Source: Nereida sp. MMG025
GTDB taxonomy: Bacteria > Pseudomonadota > Alphaproteobacteria > Rhodobacterales > Rhodobacteraceae
DNA: 64,000 bases
Assembly (NCBI RefSeq): GCF_021654165.1
Contig: NZ_JAKFZN010000003.1
Span: 186,001 to 250,000 of the forward strand
Direction: 5' to 3'
Shown here piece after piece: positions 1 to 7,611 of this stretch. Each line of letters begins with the position of its first letter. Position 1 is the first letter of the stretch. The notes under the pieces were generated by a model. The model did not search any database, had not been told where the DNA came from, and worked only from the letters and a program-made list of their open reading frames with translations. A program made the translations under genes and the position numbers.

Positions 1-506
1 ATTGCGGCACGATGAATTTTGCCGAAGCCGACTACGTCATGACCAACACCCCCGGCATGCTGCAAGCCATGGGCAAGCGCATCACCGAACTTGGGGTGAA
101 GCCCGAGATCGAGGCCTTTGACACAGGCCATCTTTGGTATGCCAAACAACTGGTGTCGGATGGTATTTTGGAAGCTGACGCGCTTGTTCAGCTGTGCATG
201 GGGGTGCCGTGGGGCGCGCCTGACGATCTCAATACGTTTATGGCGATGGTCAACAATGTGCCGTCCGAATGGACGTTTTCGGCGTTCAGTCTGGGACGCA
301 ATCAGATGGCCTATGTGGCCGCTGCCGTGCTGGCAGGCGGCAATGTGCGCGTCGGGTTGGAAGACAATCTTTGGCTTGGCAAAGGGGAACTTGCGACCAA
401 CGCGCAGCTCGTGGAACGTGCGGTGGGTATTATCGAGAATATGGGCGCTCGCGTCATTGGCCCCGACGAGGTGCGACGCAAATTGCGACTGACAAAGCAG
501 GGGTGA
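1..506 (+). CDS. BKACE beta-keto acid cleavage enzyme (C-terminal part, cut by window edge)
   Basis: The reading frame is open from the first bases of the window, so this is the C-terminal half of a longer gene; an ATG at 12 is internal. The text Cys-Gly-Thr-Met-Asn-Phe and the later EAFDTGHLW and GNVRVGLEDN segments are typical of the BKACE (DUF849) family, TIM-barrel zinc enzymes that condense a beta-keto acid with acetyl-CoA and split it into acetoacetate and a new CoA ester. The carnitine dehydrogenase two genes downstream suggests the substrate is 3-dehydrocarnitine, giving betainyl-CoA and acetoacetate. The family is usually about 300 residues; roughly 167 are visible. The substrate is inferred from context; the metal site lies partly outside the window. 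Confidence 0.88.
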   Translation, partial: CGTMNFAEADYVMTNTPGMLQAMGKRITELGVKPEIEAFDTGHLWYAKQLVSDGILEADALVQLCMGVPWGAPDDLNTFMAMVNNVPSEWTFSAFSLGRNQMAYVAAAVLAGGNVRVGLEDNLWLGKGELATNAQLVERAVGIIENMGARVIGPDEVRRKLRLTKQG

Positions 507-510
507 GCAG

Positions 511-1002
511 GTGGCGGCATTGACAAGCTTCAAAGGATGGACCCTCGCGCTGGCCGTGGGGATGTTTGCGCAGGCCTGCACACCGCCGCCACAACGCCCC
601 TTTGACCCAGTGGATGTGCCATTTCGCAACCCAACCGCCCAGATCGCCAGTCAGTCCGATGTGACGCTGGACCGTCTGACGGGGACATGGCGCGTCACTC
701 AACGCTTTGACGGTGGGCTATCGCAAGGCTTGCAAACCGTGATTTTTGACGCGAACGGCATCGCAGTGGATGGCACGCGCATTCCGCTGCGCTATCTGGG
801 CGAAGGGCGGTTCGAGGGCGAAGCATTCAGCCTGTGGGTCCACTGGATGGACATCGACAGCCGCACGGCCGTAATCGGATCGCCCGATGGCGATTTCGGC
901 TGGATCATGGAACGCGGTGCAGCCTCTGCCGACCGCACTAGGGCGGCGCGCGAGATCCTGCAATGGTATGGGTATGATACCAGCCGCTTGAAAGGTGTAT
1001 AA
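511..1002 (+). CDS. Lipocalin-like lipoprotein of the carnitine operon
   Basis: This 163-residue protein starts with GTG four bases after the upstream stop. Its N-terminus is hydrophobic (residues about 8-22) and ends in Ala-Gln-Ala-Cys, a loose lipobox, so it may be an envelope lipoprotein. The body starts with a Leu-Thr-Gly-Thr-Trp motif (around residue 52) like the opening of lipocalin-type beta-barrels, followed by alternating beta-strand-like stretches. Its stop codon overlaps the next start (TAATG), so it is translationally coupled to the carnitine dehydrogenase. A role in binding a substrate, lipid or acyl compound at the membrane is possible but unproven. The gene is real by coupling and codon pattern; the lipocalin assignment is moderate. 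Confidence 0.7.
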   Translation: MAALTSFKGWTLALAVGMFAQACTPPPQRPFDPVDVPFRNPTAQIASQSDVTLDRLTGTWRVTQRFDGGLSQGLQTVIFDANGIAVDGTRIPLRYLGEGRFEGEAFSLWVHWMDIDSRTAVIGSPDGDFGWIMERGAASADRTRAAREILQWYGYDTSRLKGV

Positions 1003-2465
1003 TGCAACAAACAGCGGCGATTATCGGGGGCGGTGTGATCGGTGGCGGATGGGCTGCGCGGTTCTTACTGGCGGGCTGGCATGTTCGTGTGTTCGATCCC
1101 GATCCGGACGCCCAACGCAAGATTGGCGAGGTGCTTGAAAACGCCCGCCGCAGCTTGCCGGGGCTGTCCGATACGGCGCTGCCAGCCGAAGGGCGGTTGA
1201 GCTTTCATAGCACCATGTCTGATGCGGTTGACGGCGCGATCTGGATTCAGGAAAGCGTCCCCGAACGGTTGGATCTCAAACGCAAGGTCTATCAAACGCT
1301 GCAACACCATTGCGCGGCAGATGCAATCATCGGTTCCTCGACCAGCGGGTTCAAACCAAGCGATTTACAAGGCTGCGCCACGCGCCCCGAACAGATTGTG
1401 GTCTGTCATCCCTTCAATCCCGTCTATCTTTTGCCCTTGGTCGAGGTGGTGATGGGGCAGGCAGATGCGCTAGAGCCGCGTATTGACGCCATCCTGCGCC
1501 AGTTGGGGATGCGCCCGCTCTTTATCCGCCGCGAGATTGACGCCCATATCGCCGATCGCTTGCTGGAAGCGGTCTGGCGCGAGGCGCTTTGGCTGGTCAA
1601 TGACGGCATCGCCACAACACAAGATATAGACGAGGCGATCCGCCTTGGCTTTGGTCTGCGTTGGGCGCAAATGGGCCTGTTTGAAACCTACCGCATCGCA
1701 GGGGGTGAAGCGGGGATGGTGCATTTTCTGGCGCAATTCGGCCCCGCTTTGGAATGGCCCTGGACCAAATTGATGGATGTGCCAGAGCTGACAGATGCGC
1801 TTGTTGCGCGCATCGCCAGCCAGTCAGATGCGCAATCGGGCACCCATTCCATTCGCGCATTGGAACGCATCCGTGACGACAATCTTGTGGGCATCCTACG
1901 TGTCCTCAAAGCCAATGATTGGGGCGCTGGTGCGGTCTTGAACAGGCATGATAACCACTTGGACGAAGGCGAAATCCCAAGCGATATGAAGGGGATAGCC
2001 GATCTTGCGCGCCCTGTGAAAACGCTGCGCCGCGCGGTCCCGCTGGATTGGACCGATTACAACGGCCATATGAACGAAGCGCGGTATTTGCAGGCTTTTG
2101 GCGATGCGACGGACCGTCTGATGCTGATCATCGGCTGTACGCCCGACTATATCCGCGCAGGCGGCAGCTACTTCACCGCCGAGACCCACATCCGTCATCT
2201 CAACGAGGTGCACGCCGGCACGCAAATCCATATCGAAACGCAGGTTCTGGCAGGTGCGGGCAAAAAGATGCACCTGTTTCACCGCATGTTTGACGGCACC
2301 CGCGTGCTGGCCACCGCAGAGCATATGTTGATCCACGTCAGTCTTGAAACACGCCGCGCCAGTGATCCCGCACCGCAGATTGCCGATGCCTTGGCCCGCC
2401 TTGTGCATGCGCATGGGCCGCTGCCGCGCCCCGAAGGGGCAGGCGCTGCCATCGGCCTGCGTTAA
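1002..2465 (+). CDS. lcdH: L-carnitine 3-dehydrogenase fused to betainyl-CoA thioesterase
   Basis: This 487-residue protein has two parts. Residues 1-315 resemble 3-hydroxyacyl-CoA dehydrogenases: a Rossmann motif GGGVIGGGW near residue 8, the IQESVPERLDLK segment, and a helical C-terminal dehydrogenase domain. Residues about 335-475 are a hot-dog thioesterase, with the motif DWTDYNGHMNEARY. Carnitine dehydrogenase oxidises L-carnitine to 3-dehydrocarnitine with NAD+. The thioesterase hydrolyses betainyl-CoA made by the BKACE enzyme, releasing glycine betaine. Such fusions are known in carnitine-degrading alphaproteobacteria. Start ATG 1002 overlaps the previous stop. The gene ends with a 4-base convergent overlap with the regulator on the other strand. 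Confidence in the architecture is high; the exact acyl-CoA specificity is inferred. Confidence 0.9.
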   Translation: MQQTAAIIGGGVIGGGWAARFLLAGWHVRVFDPDPDAQRKIGEVLENARRSLPGLSDTALPAEGRLSFHSTMSDAVDGAIWIQESVPERLDLKRKVYQTLQHHCAADAIIGSSTSGFKPSDLQGCATRPEQIVVCHPFNPVYLLPLVEVVMGQADALEPRIDAILRQLGMRPLFIRREIDAHIADRLLEAVWREALWLVNDGIATTQDIDEAIRLGFGLRWAQMGLFETYRIAGGEAGMVHFLAQFGPALEWPWTKLMDVPELTDALVARIASQSDAQSGTHSIRALERIRDDNLVGILRVLKANDWGAGAVLNRHDNHLDEGEIPSDMKGIADLARPVKTLRRAVPLDWTDYNGHMNEARYLQAFGDATDRLMLIIGCTPDYIRAGGSYFTAETHIRHLNEVHAGTQIHIETQVLAGAGKKMHLFHRMFDGTRVLATAEHMLIHVSLETRRASDPAPQIADALARLVHAHGPLPRPEGAGAAIGLR

Positions 2466-3319
2466 AGCGGCGATCGTAACTGGGTGATCAGCGCGGGAAA
2501 GTCGTGGCTTGAAAATTCAGCCCTGCGGATCAACCCGTCAAAATGCGTGGTAATCGCACTCACGCGGTCGGTGTCCCGAAACGCCAGATAGTTGGACCCC
2601 AGATAGATCACCGCCAACAGCGGGCCGAAGATCGTGATCGGCGCTGAATAGAGTTTTCGCGCATCAAACAGATAAACCCGCAGCGCAGGATAAAGCTGGT
2701 CATGCAGCGCAAGCAGGTGCTCCAACTGCGCACGGCGCAACGCAACGGGCACATCACGGTAATAGCCCTCGGCCTGCGCGAACGCCCTTATATCATGGAT
2801 GGGCAAAGCTATTTCGTAGTCGGATTTCGCGCTGCGCATCCAGTTCAACCTATCCTTGGACGCACCGATGGCCTGTTTGGGCGAGCGGCCAAGCGATGCT
2901 TTGTATTCCCATTCCAAAAGCGCCTCGGTCTTTAACATATCGGGCAGGCCCGCAGGCACATGGCGGATTTTGTAGCCCGCGGCTTCCTGATGCCATGCGA
3001 ATATCTGTTCATCGACCAAAGTGCGTGGTGCTGCCGTTATCTGCGTGGCGGCTGATAGCAAATCCGCAGCCCGTTCGGGGCGGTCCGACAACCCAAGCAA
3101 CCAATCGGCAGACACGCCAAGCGCATTGGCACATTCGGCCACCACATGGGCGTTCGGCATGCGTGGACCGTCATCGCGCAGCAGCTGCGAAATGGTCGAA
3201 CGATCCACCCCAATGGTGCGGGCCAATCCGCTTTGTGTGGCGCCTGCCAGCTGCATTGCCGCGGCCAGACGATCCCGAAGCAGCTGCGCACGATCCCGCT
3301 TGTCGTAAATATCCTGCAT
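2462..3319 (-). CDS. XRE-family helix-turn-helix transcriptional regulator
   Basis: The 285-residue protein has an N-terminal Cro/C1-type HTH (residues about 12-70) with the typical TQSGLARTIGVDRSTISQLL recognition region and an ALGVSADWLLGLS tail. The remaining roughly 210 residues form an effector or oligomerisation domain I do not recognise. It contains no Cys-rich metal site and no transmembrane segment. It is convergent with the carnitine operon and divergent from the desaturase, with 107 bp between the two starts. That interval carries a dyad directly before its own start, compatible with autoregulation. Targets could be the desaturase or the carnitine operon; the sequence does not decide. 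Confidence 0.85.
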   Translation of the reverse strand: MQDIYDKRDRAQLLRDRLAAAMQLAGATQSGLARTIGVDRSTISQLLRDDGPRMPNAHVVAECANALGVSADWLLGLSDRPERAADLLSAATQITAAPRTLVDEQIFAWHQEAAGYKIRHVPAGLPDMLKTEALLEWEYKASLGRSPKQAIGASKDRLNWMRSAKSDYEIALPIHDIRAFAQAEGYYRDVPVALRRAQLEHLLALHDQLYPALRVYLFDARKLYSAPITIFGPLLAVIYLGSNYLAFRDTDRVSAITTHFDGLIRRAEFSSHDFPALITQLRSPL

Positions 3320-3322
3320 ATA

Positions 3323-3336
3323 GTGACAAATATCAC
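3323..3336. promoter_or_regulatory. Dyad GTGA-N6-TCAC before the XRE gene
   Basis: A perfect interrupted palindrome, GTGA-CAAATA-TCAC, starts four bases upstream of the XRE start codon. Its half-site spacing matches CRP/FNR-type sites, but it lacks the outer T/A. It covers the expected ribosome-binding region of the regulator, so a bound protein would block that gene. It may be an autoregulatory operator or coincidence. Confidence 0.3.
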
Positions 3337-3426
3337 GCCTGTAGAAATTTGTGAACTATTTCCAAAATTCTCAACAGGCCGTCTTTATTCGATAATCGCG
3401 CTGACCCTCTCAGGCAGGCAGCACCC

Positions 3427-4500
3427 GTGCAAACCAGACACTTCACCAAAATCACCGTCGAATGGCCCACCGCCCTTTTGCTCTGTGCCACTTACGCAGT
3501 TTGGCTTACTGGCCTGTCTCTTGCCTCCAGCAGCCTTTGGCTTGCAGTCGCGCTTGTGGCCTTGGCGATTGTTCAACACGCGTCCTTGCAGCATGAGGTT
3601 ATTCACGGCCATCCAACTTCCTGCCAAACCCTGAACGAAGCTCTTGTTTTGCCGTCCCTTATTCTCTTGGTGCCATATGGGCGTTTTCGTGACACGCATC
3701 TGGCGCACCACCTTGACGCAAATCTGACAGACCCCTTTGACGACCCCGAAAGCAACTATCTGGACCCCGGCGATTGGGCGCGTCTTGGCCCTCTGCATCA
3801 GATGATCTTGCGGCTGAACAACACGCTTGCAGGGCGCATGGTGCTTGGGCCAATCCTTGGAACGGCCGCATTTCTGAGGGCAGACTGGGGGCTGCGCAGC
3901 GCCCGGCCTGTGCAACGTGCGTGGCGGATACATCTGGTCTCCGCGTCGCTTGTGCTTGGGGCCGTGATGCTGTCACCAATGCCGCTTTGGGCCTATTTTT
4001 GTGCCATTTACACCGCCATGGCGATTTTACGTATTCGCACCTTTTTGGAACATCAAGCGCATGAAAAATCACGCGCCCGCACCGTCATCATCGAAGATCG
4101 CGGCCCCTTGGCGCTTTTGTTTCTCAACAACAATTACCATGTTGTTCACCACATGCACCCCAATGTGCCGTGGTATCATCTGCCAGCGGTCTTTCGCGCC
4201 AGAAAAGATCACTACCTTGCCTGCAATGAAGGCTATTGGTTTGCCAGCTACGTTTGCGTTTTCAAATCATTTTTCTGGCGCATCAAAGACCCTGTGGCGC
4301 ATCCGCTGTGGCGGCGCCACTACGCCGATGGCGCGGTGCCGCCCAACCGTAGAAACAGGCTTTCTTCGTCGTTGTTTTTGAAAAACGGCACGGAGGCGGG
4401 CGGCGCAAAGGATCCGATATTGGCCGCAACTTCGGCCAGCACGACTTCGGTGATAAAGGGCAAATCCAACGCACGGGCCTCGGGCAGGGCAACCCAGTGA
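3427..4500 (+). CDS. Membrane fatty acid desaturase family protein
   Basis: The 357-residue protein (GTG start) has the three histidine boxes of membrane di-iron desaturases: HEVIHGH near residue 58, HLAHH near residue 91, and NNYHVVHHMHP around residues 235-245. Hydrophobic segments lie near residues 14-50, 76-86 and 170-200. It should insert a double bond into, or hydroxylate, a lipid acyl chain at the inner membrane. The last roughly 60 codons (4321-4500) lie opposite the end of the NUDIX gene and read as low-complexity Ser/Thr/Ala/Lys text with no family resemblance, so the C-terminus is probably a read-through extension. The lipid substrate cannot be told from sequence. Confidence 0.87.
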   Translation: MQTRHFTKITVEWPTALLLCATYAVWLTGLSLASSSLWLAVALVALAIVQHASLQHEVIHGHPTSCQTLNEALVLPSLILLVPYGRFRDTHLAHHLDANLTDPFDDPESNYLDPGDWARLGPLHQMILRLNNTLAGRMVLGPILGTAAFLRADWGLRSARPVQRAWRIHLVSASLVLGAVMLSPMPLWAYFCAIYTAMAILRIRTFLEHQAHEKSRARTVIIEDRGPLALLFLNNNYHVVHHMHPNVPWYHLPAVFRARKDHYLACNEGYWFASYVCVFKSFFWRIKDPVAHPLWRRHYADGAVPPNRRNRLSSSLFLKNGTEAGGAKDPILAATSASTTSVIKGKSNARASGRATQ

Positions 4501-5006
4501 AGGTGCGAAAGCTCATCGCAGGCGGCCGAGAAATCATCAAGATCACCGACCACAGCCTGCGCGTTTACCAAAAAGAACCGCGCATCAAACCGCCGCGGAC
4601 GACCGGGCGGCGTGATGGCCCGAAACACATAACTTAGGGGGCTGGCGTCGGGAACGCAGCCGCGTTCGGCAAAGCCCGCCCAATCCTTTGGCGCATCGGC
4701 CCAATGACCGCGCTGGCCCAAGATCAGGCCGGTTTCTTCCCAAAGCTCACGGATCGCGGCGGCCGCAAGCGCGTTTGGGTCAAGCGCACTTTGATCCATC
4801 AAACGGTTGTGCGTGAGCGTATCAATCGGGCGGGCCAGCGGAATACGTGCATCCTCTGCATCGACCGCGCCGCCGGGAAACACAAATTTCGAAGGCATAA
4901 AGGCTGCTTTCGCGCCCCTTTGCCCCATCAAGATACGCGGTGTGGTGTCCACATCGCGCACAAGGATCACAGTTGCCGCATCGCGGATGGGAACGTCTTG
5001 GGACAT
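4320..5006 (-). CDS. NUDIX hydrolase (NUDT19/CoA-pyrophosphatase-like)
   Basis: This 228-residue protein begins with a beta-strand-rich AATVILVRD region. It carries the Nudix signature in split form: a Gly-Gly-Ala at about residue 46 and, after a roughly 40-residue insertion, RELWEETG near residue 88. The insertion between the first Gly and the REXXEEXG helix is characteristic of the NUDT19/RNU subgroup, some of which hydrolyse CoA esters. Such enzymes cleave a nucleoside diphosphate linked to another group using Mg2+. The gene overlaps the desaturase end by 181 bp, tail to tail, and lies 9 bp downstream of the DUF983 gene on the same strand. The precise substrate is unknown. Confidence 0.86.
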   Translation of the reverse strand: MSQDVPIRDAATVILVRDVDTTPRILMGQRGAKAAFMPSKFVFPGGAVDAEDARIPLARPIDTLTHNRLMDQSALDPNALAAAAIRELWEETGLILGQRGHWADAPKDWAGFAERGCVPDASPLSYVFRAITPPGRPRRFDARFFLVNAQAVVGDLDDFSAACDELSHLHWVALPEARALDLPFITEVVLAEVAANIGSFAPPASVPFFKNNDEESLFLRLGGTAPSA

Positions 5007-5015
5007 ATGCGTTGA

Positions 5016-5402
5016 TCAGGCCTGTTTGAAACCATGCATGTATTTGGCCCATTGTACCGCGATGACAACGCCTTTCAAGCGCGGCAAAAGATAGAGCGAC
5101 AGGGCCACGCATCCTATCGAAAACGTGGTTGCCAGAACCAGCGGATCAGGCCGCCAATGGACAAAGGCCACATGCAGCAGCGGTGCCATCAGGTGCCCCA
5201 CGATCAAAATGGTCAGATAGGCCGGCCCGTCATCGGCACGATGCCCCGACAGATCCTGACCGCAATTCATGCAGTTGGGTTCCACTTTCAAAAAACTCGC
5301 AAACAAACGCCCTGTGCCACAGCGTGGACAGCGGCAGCGCCATCCTCGCTTTAACGCAGGTTTCATCGCGCGCTCTTCGACAACGTCGAGCGTATCTTTC
5401 AT
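5016..5402 (-). CDS. DUF983 membrane protein with zinc-ribbon-like cysteines
   Basis: A 128-residue protein with two Cys pairs, CPRCG (about residue 25) and CMNCG (about residue 44), forming a probable zinc ribbon. Two transmembrane helices follow, around residues 60-82 and 88-108. The text GRLFASFLKV and ADDGPAY is typical of DUF983, a family common in alphaproteobacteria with no settled biochemical function. It is the first gene of a two-gene reverse-strand unit with the NUDIX hydrolase. The family assignment is firm; the function is open. Confidence 0.85.
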   Translation of the reverse strand: MKDTLDVVEERAMKPALKRGWRCRCPRCGTGRLFASFLKVEPNCMNCGQDLSGHRADDGPAYLTILIVGHLMAPLLHVAFVHWRPDPLVLATTFSIGCVALSLYLLPRLKGVVIAVQWAKYMHGFKQA

Positions 5403-5506
5403 GGTTTTGTCCTTCGCTTCCCTGCGTCCACCCTAGGGGGAAAACGCTTGATATCCCATTGCCCATCGGGTCACGCGGCGCGATGTCGCGGCGTGAAAAC
5501 ACATAC

Positions 5507-5530
5507 AAAAAAGGGAATTCAACCTTTTTT
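5507..5530 (+). other. Inverted repeat with T-run in the DUF983/EF-hand intergenic region
   Basis: AAAAAAGG (5507-5514) and CCTTTTTT (5523-5530) form an 8-bp stem with a short loop. It lies in the 230-bp divergent region between DUF983 and the EF-hand gene, about 100 bp before the EF-hand start. Both flanking genes read away from it, so it is not an ordinary 3' terminator. It could be a leader hairpin, an attenuator or the end of a small RNA. The stem is AT-rich and weak. Confidence 0.25.
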
Positions 5531-5632
5531 GCCCCAATCGCGACGGAAACCGCAGCGCCTCGCGTTTGAAGATATGAACGGGCCGCAGAGGCACGAGAGC
5601 AAACGCCGCCCGTCACCAAAGAAAGTTGGAGA

Positions 5633-6097
5633 ATGAAAATGATAAAGACCCCTATGATGATCCTGACCGCAGGCGTGATTGCTGTTGGTTTCTCGGTAAC
5701 TGTAGCAGACGCAAAGGGCGGCCCCGACCGCGGACCGCGCGCCAGTTTTGAAACACTGGATGCCGATGGCAACGGCCAGATTACCCAAGCTGAACTGACA
5801 GCCCACCGCGCAGCGGCCTTCGCCGAACGTGATACAAACGGCGACGGGCAACTGACGGTCGAAGAGATCGTGAAAGCCGCCGATGATCGTCAGGCCAAAC
5901 GCGCCGAACGGATGATCGACCGTCTGGACAGCAATGATGACGGCGCCGTGAGTGCCGAAGAAATGGCCGCATTCGAACCGCGCCGCGGCGGAATGATGCG
6001 CTTGGACGCAAATGACGACGGGCAAATCTCGAAGGCCGAGTTTGAGGATGCCAAGGGCAAAATGGGCAAGCGCGGCAAAAACCGCGACGCACAATAA
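5633..6097 (+). CDS. Secreted four-EF-hand calcium-binding protein
   Basis: The 154-residue protein has an N-terminal signal peptide (residues about 1-27, ending near ADA-KG) and four EF-hand loops: DADGNGQITQAE, DTNGDGQLTVEE, DSNDDGAVSAEE and DANDDGQISKAE. All four have Asp at loop position 1 and Glu at position 12, so all could bind Ca2+. It is probably periplasmic or secreted. The tail is Lys/Gly rich. It sits just upstream of an ECF sigma operon whose third gene is also a periplasmic sensor-like protein, so a shared envelope or metal-stress role is possible. No enzymatic domain is visible. Confidence 0.88.
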   Translation: MKMIKTPMMILTAGVIAVGFSVTVADAKGGPDRGPRASFETLDADGNGQITQAELTAHRAAAFAERDTNGDGQLTVEEIVKAADDRQAKRAERMIDRLDSNDDGAVSAEEMAAFEPRRGGMMRLDANDDGQISKAEFEDAKGKMGKRGKNRDAQ

Positions 6098-6160
6098 AGC
6101 ACCACGGGGTGGGGGCGGGCTTGCGTCTGTCTCCACCGCACTCTAGCCCTTTGGCCTAAG

Positions 6161-6751
6161 ATGACCCACATGCCCCTTGATGCTTTGTCAGATATGACCG
6201 ACGACGATGTGCTGGCGCTTTACAGCGCGGGGGATGCGCGTGCGGCACAGGTGTTGACGATGCGCTTTGCACCCAAAGCCTTGGGCCAAGCAACCCGGCT
6301 GTTGGGCGATGCATCCGAGGCCCAGGATGTGGCCCAGGACGCGATGATGCGGTTGTTTCGTCAGGCCCCCGATTGGCGGAGGGGCGAGGCAAAGGTGGGC
6401 ACATGGCTTTACCGCGTGGTGGCCAATCTGTGCACCGACCGTTTGCGCAAGCGCGGGGGCGGCGTGGCATTGGACGAGATCGCCGAACCGCTTGATCCAT
6501 CGGCAAGTGTGCCAGACCAGATGCAGGCCAGCGCCCGCGCCGCCGCGCTGCGTGCGGCCTTGGCAGAATTGCCTGAACGCCAACGCCTTGCCGTCAGCCT
6601 GCGCCATCTGGAAGGGCTGAGCAATCCGCAGATCGCGGATATCATGCAGGTCGGCGTGGAAGCCGTAGAAAGCCTTGTGGCACGGGGAAAACGTGCGCTT
6701 GCAAGTCGGTTATTGGACCGCAAAGATGCGTTAGGATTTGAAAATGACTAA
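6161..6751 (+). CDS. ECF-type RNA polymerase sigma factor
   Basis: This 196-residue sigma-70 family protein has only regions 2 and 4. Region 2 includes DASEAQDVAQDAMMRLF and TWLYRVVANLCTDRLRK (residues about 47-100). Region 4 includes LPERQRLAVSLRHLEGLSN and a helix-turn-helix (about 132-180). It directs RNA polymerase to a small regulon, probably for envelope or metal stress. The downstream gene starts within its end (8-base overlap), the usual arrangement for a sigma/anti-sigma pair. No extra C-terminal domain is present. Confidence 0.9.
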   Translation: MTHMPLDALSDMTDDDVLALYSAGDARAAQVLTMRFAPKALGQATRLLGDASEAQDVAQDAMMRLFRQAPDWRRGEAKVGTWLYRVVANLCTDRLRKRGGGVALDEIAEPLDPSASVPDQMQASARAAALRAALAELPERQRLAVSLRHLEGLSNPQIADIMQVGVEAVESLVARGKRALASRLLDRKDALGFEND

Positions 6752-7118
6752 GCCAGAAACATCACAACACGATCCGCTTGATCCGTTCTTCGACGCCGCC
6801 AAGCGCAGCCCGCAGATTGATCTGGCCGATGAAGCCGCCTTTTTGCAAAACGTGCTGGCGCAGGCCCAAGCGATGCAGCCCACATTGGGTGCCGCGGATG
6901 TCGCGCCGCCAAAGTGGTGGCAGCGTTTGGCCGCCCCGATGGGGGGCTTGGGTGCGCTGTCGGGTCTTGCAGCCGCCGCTGTCACGGGCGTGATGATCGG
7001 GATCACCAGCCCCGATTTGGCGGCAGGTCTGTCGGCTTCGGATTTGATGGCCTTCGATGCGCAAACCATTGATTTAGAATATGAAATGGGGCTGACCGCC
7101 TTGTTTGAGGAGAACTGA
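6744..7118 (+). CDS. Candidate membrane anti-sigma factor
   Basis: I chose the ATG at 6744 rather than an upstream TTG because an AGGA lies at 6733-6736. The 124-residue product has an acidic cytoplasmic N-terminus (about 65 residues), one hydrophobic Gly/Ala-rich segment around residues 68-92, and a short acidic tail. It lacks the HxxxCxxC zinc motif of ZAS anti-sigma factors. Overlap with the sigma gene and single-pass topology suggest it tethers and inhibits the sigma factor, but no domain is recognised. The next gene follows after one base. Confidence 0.65.
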   Translation: MTKPETSQHDPLDPFFDAAKRSPQIDLADEAAFLQNVLAQAQAMQPTLGAADVAPPKWWQRLAAPMGGLGALSGLAAAAVTGVMIGITSPDLAAGLSASDLMAFDAQTIDLEYEMGLTALFEEN

Positions 7119-7119
7119 T

Positions 7120-7605
7120 ATGGCGCTTGATCCCATTCCCGACGCACGCGGCAAAAGCTGGCTCAAGGTGGTGCTGGTCGTCTCTTTGGCGTTGAACCTG
7201 TTGGTTGTCGGCGTGATCGCCGGTGGGGCCATCGCAGGCCGCAAAGGCGATGACCCGCGTGCCGATCGCCGCACAGAGGCGCCAAGCGGGTTCATGGCGA
7301 TCACCCGCGCTTTGCCCAAACAAGACCGCCGTGCCATCGGTCAACAGCTGCGAAGCTTGCGCCAGCAAGACACCCGCGACCCGCAGACCCGCGCCAGACG
7401 CGACGCGCAGATTGCAGCATGGGTTGGCCTGTTAGAGGCCGATGTCTTTGATCTGGAAACGGCGCGTGGTCTTGCCTCTGATCAGGTGGCCGCGGCACAA
7501 ACCCGTCGCGCGCGCGCACAAGATGTGGCGCTGGACTACATCGCCCAAATGCCGCCAGAGGCGCGTCAGGCTGTGGCAGATCGGTTGAAAGACCGGAGCC
7601 GCTAA
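7120..7605 (+). CDS. CpxP/heavy-metal-sensor-like membrane-anchored periplasmic protein
   Basis: The start ATG 7120 has GAGGAG at 7107-7112. The 161-residue protein has one transmembrane helix (residues about 17-38) and then an Arg/Gln-rich, all-helical periplasmic part with repeated acidic and basic heptads. It resembles the periplasmic heavy-metal sensor (CpxP/Spy-like) family often encoded with ECF sigma factors in alphaproteobacteria. Third in an overlapping operon with the sigma and anti-sigma candidates, it is likely the periplasmic input. No Cys or His cluster for metal binding is visible, so the signal may be misfolded protein rather than metal. Confidence 0.65.
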   Translation: MALDPIPDARGKSWLKVVLVVSLALNLLVVGVIAGGAIAGRKGDDPRADRRTEAPSGFMAITRALPKQDRRAIGQQLRSLRQQDTRDPQTRARRDAQIAAWVGLLEADVFDLETARGLASDQVAAAQTRRARAQDVALDYIAQMPPEARQAVADRLKDRSR

Positions 7606-7611
7606 TGGCCC

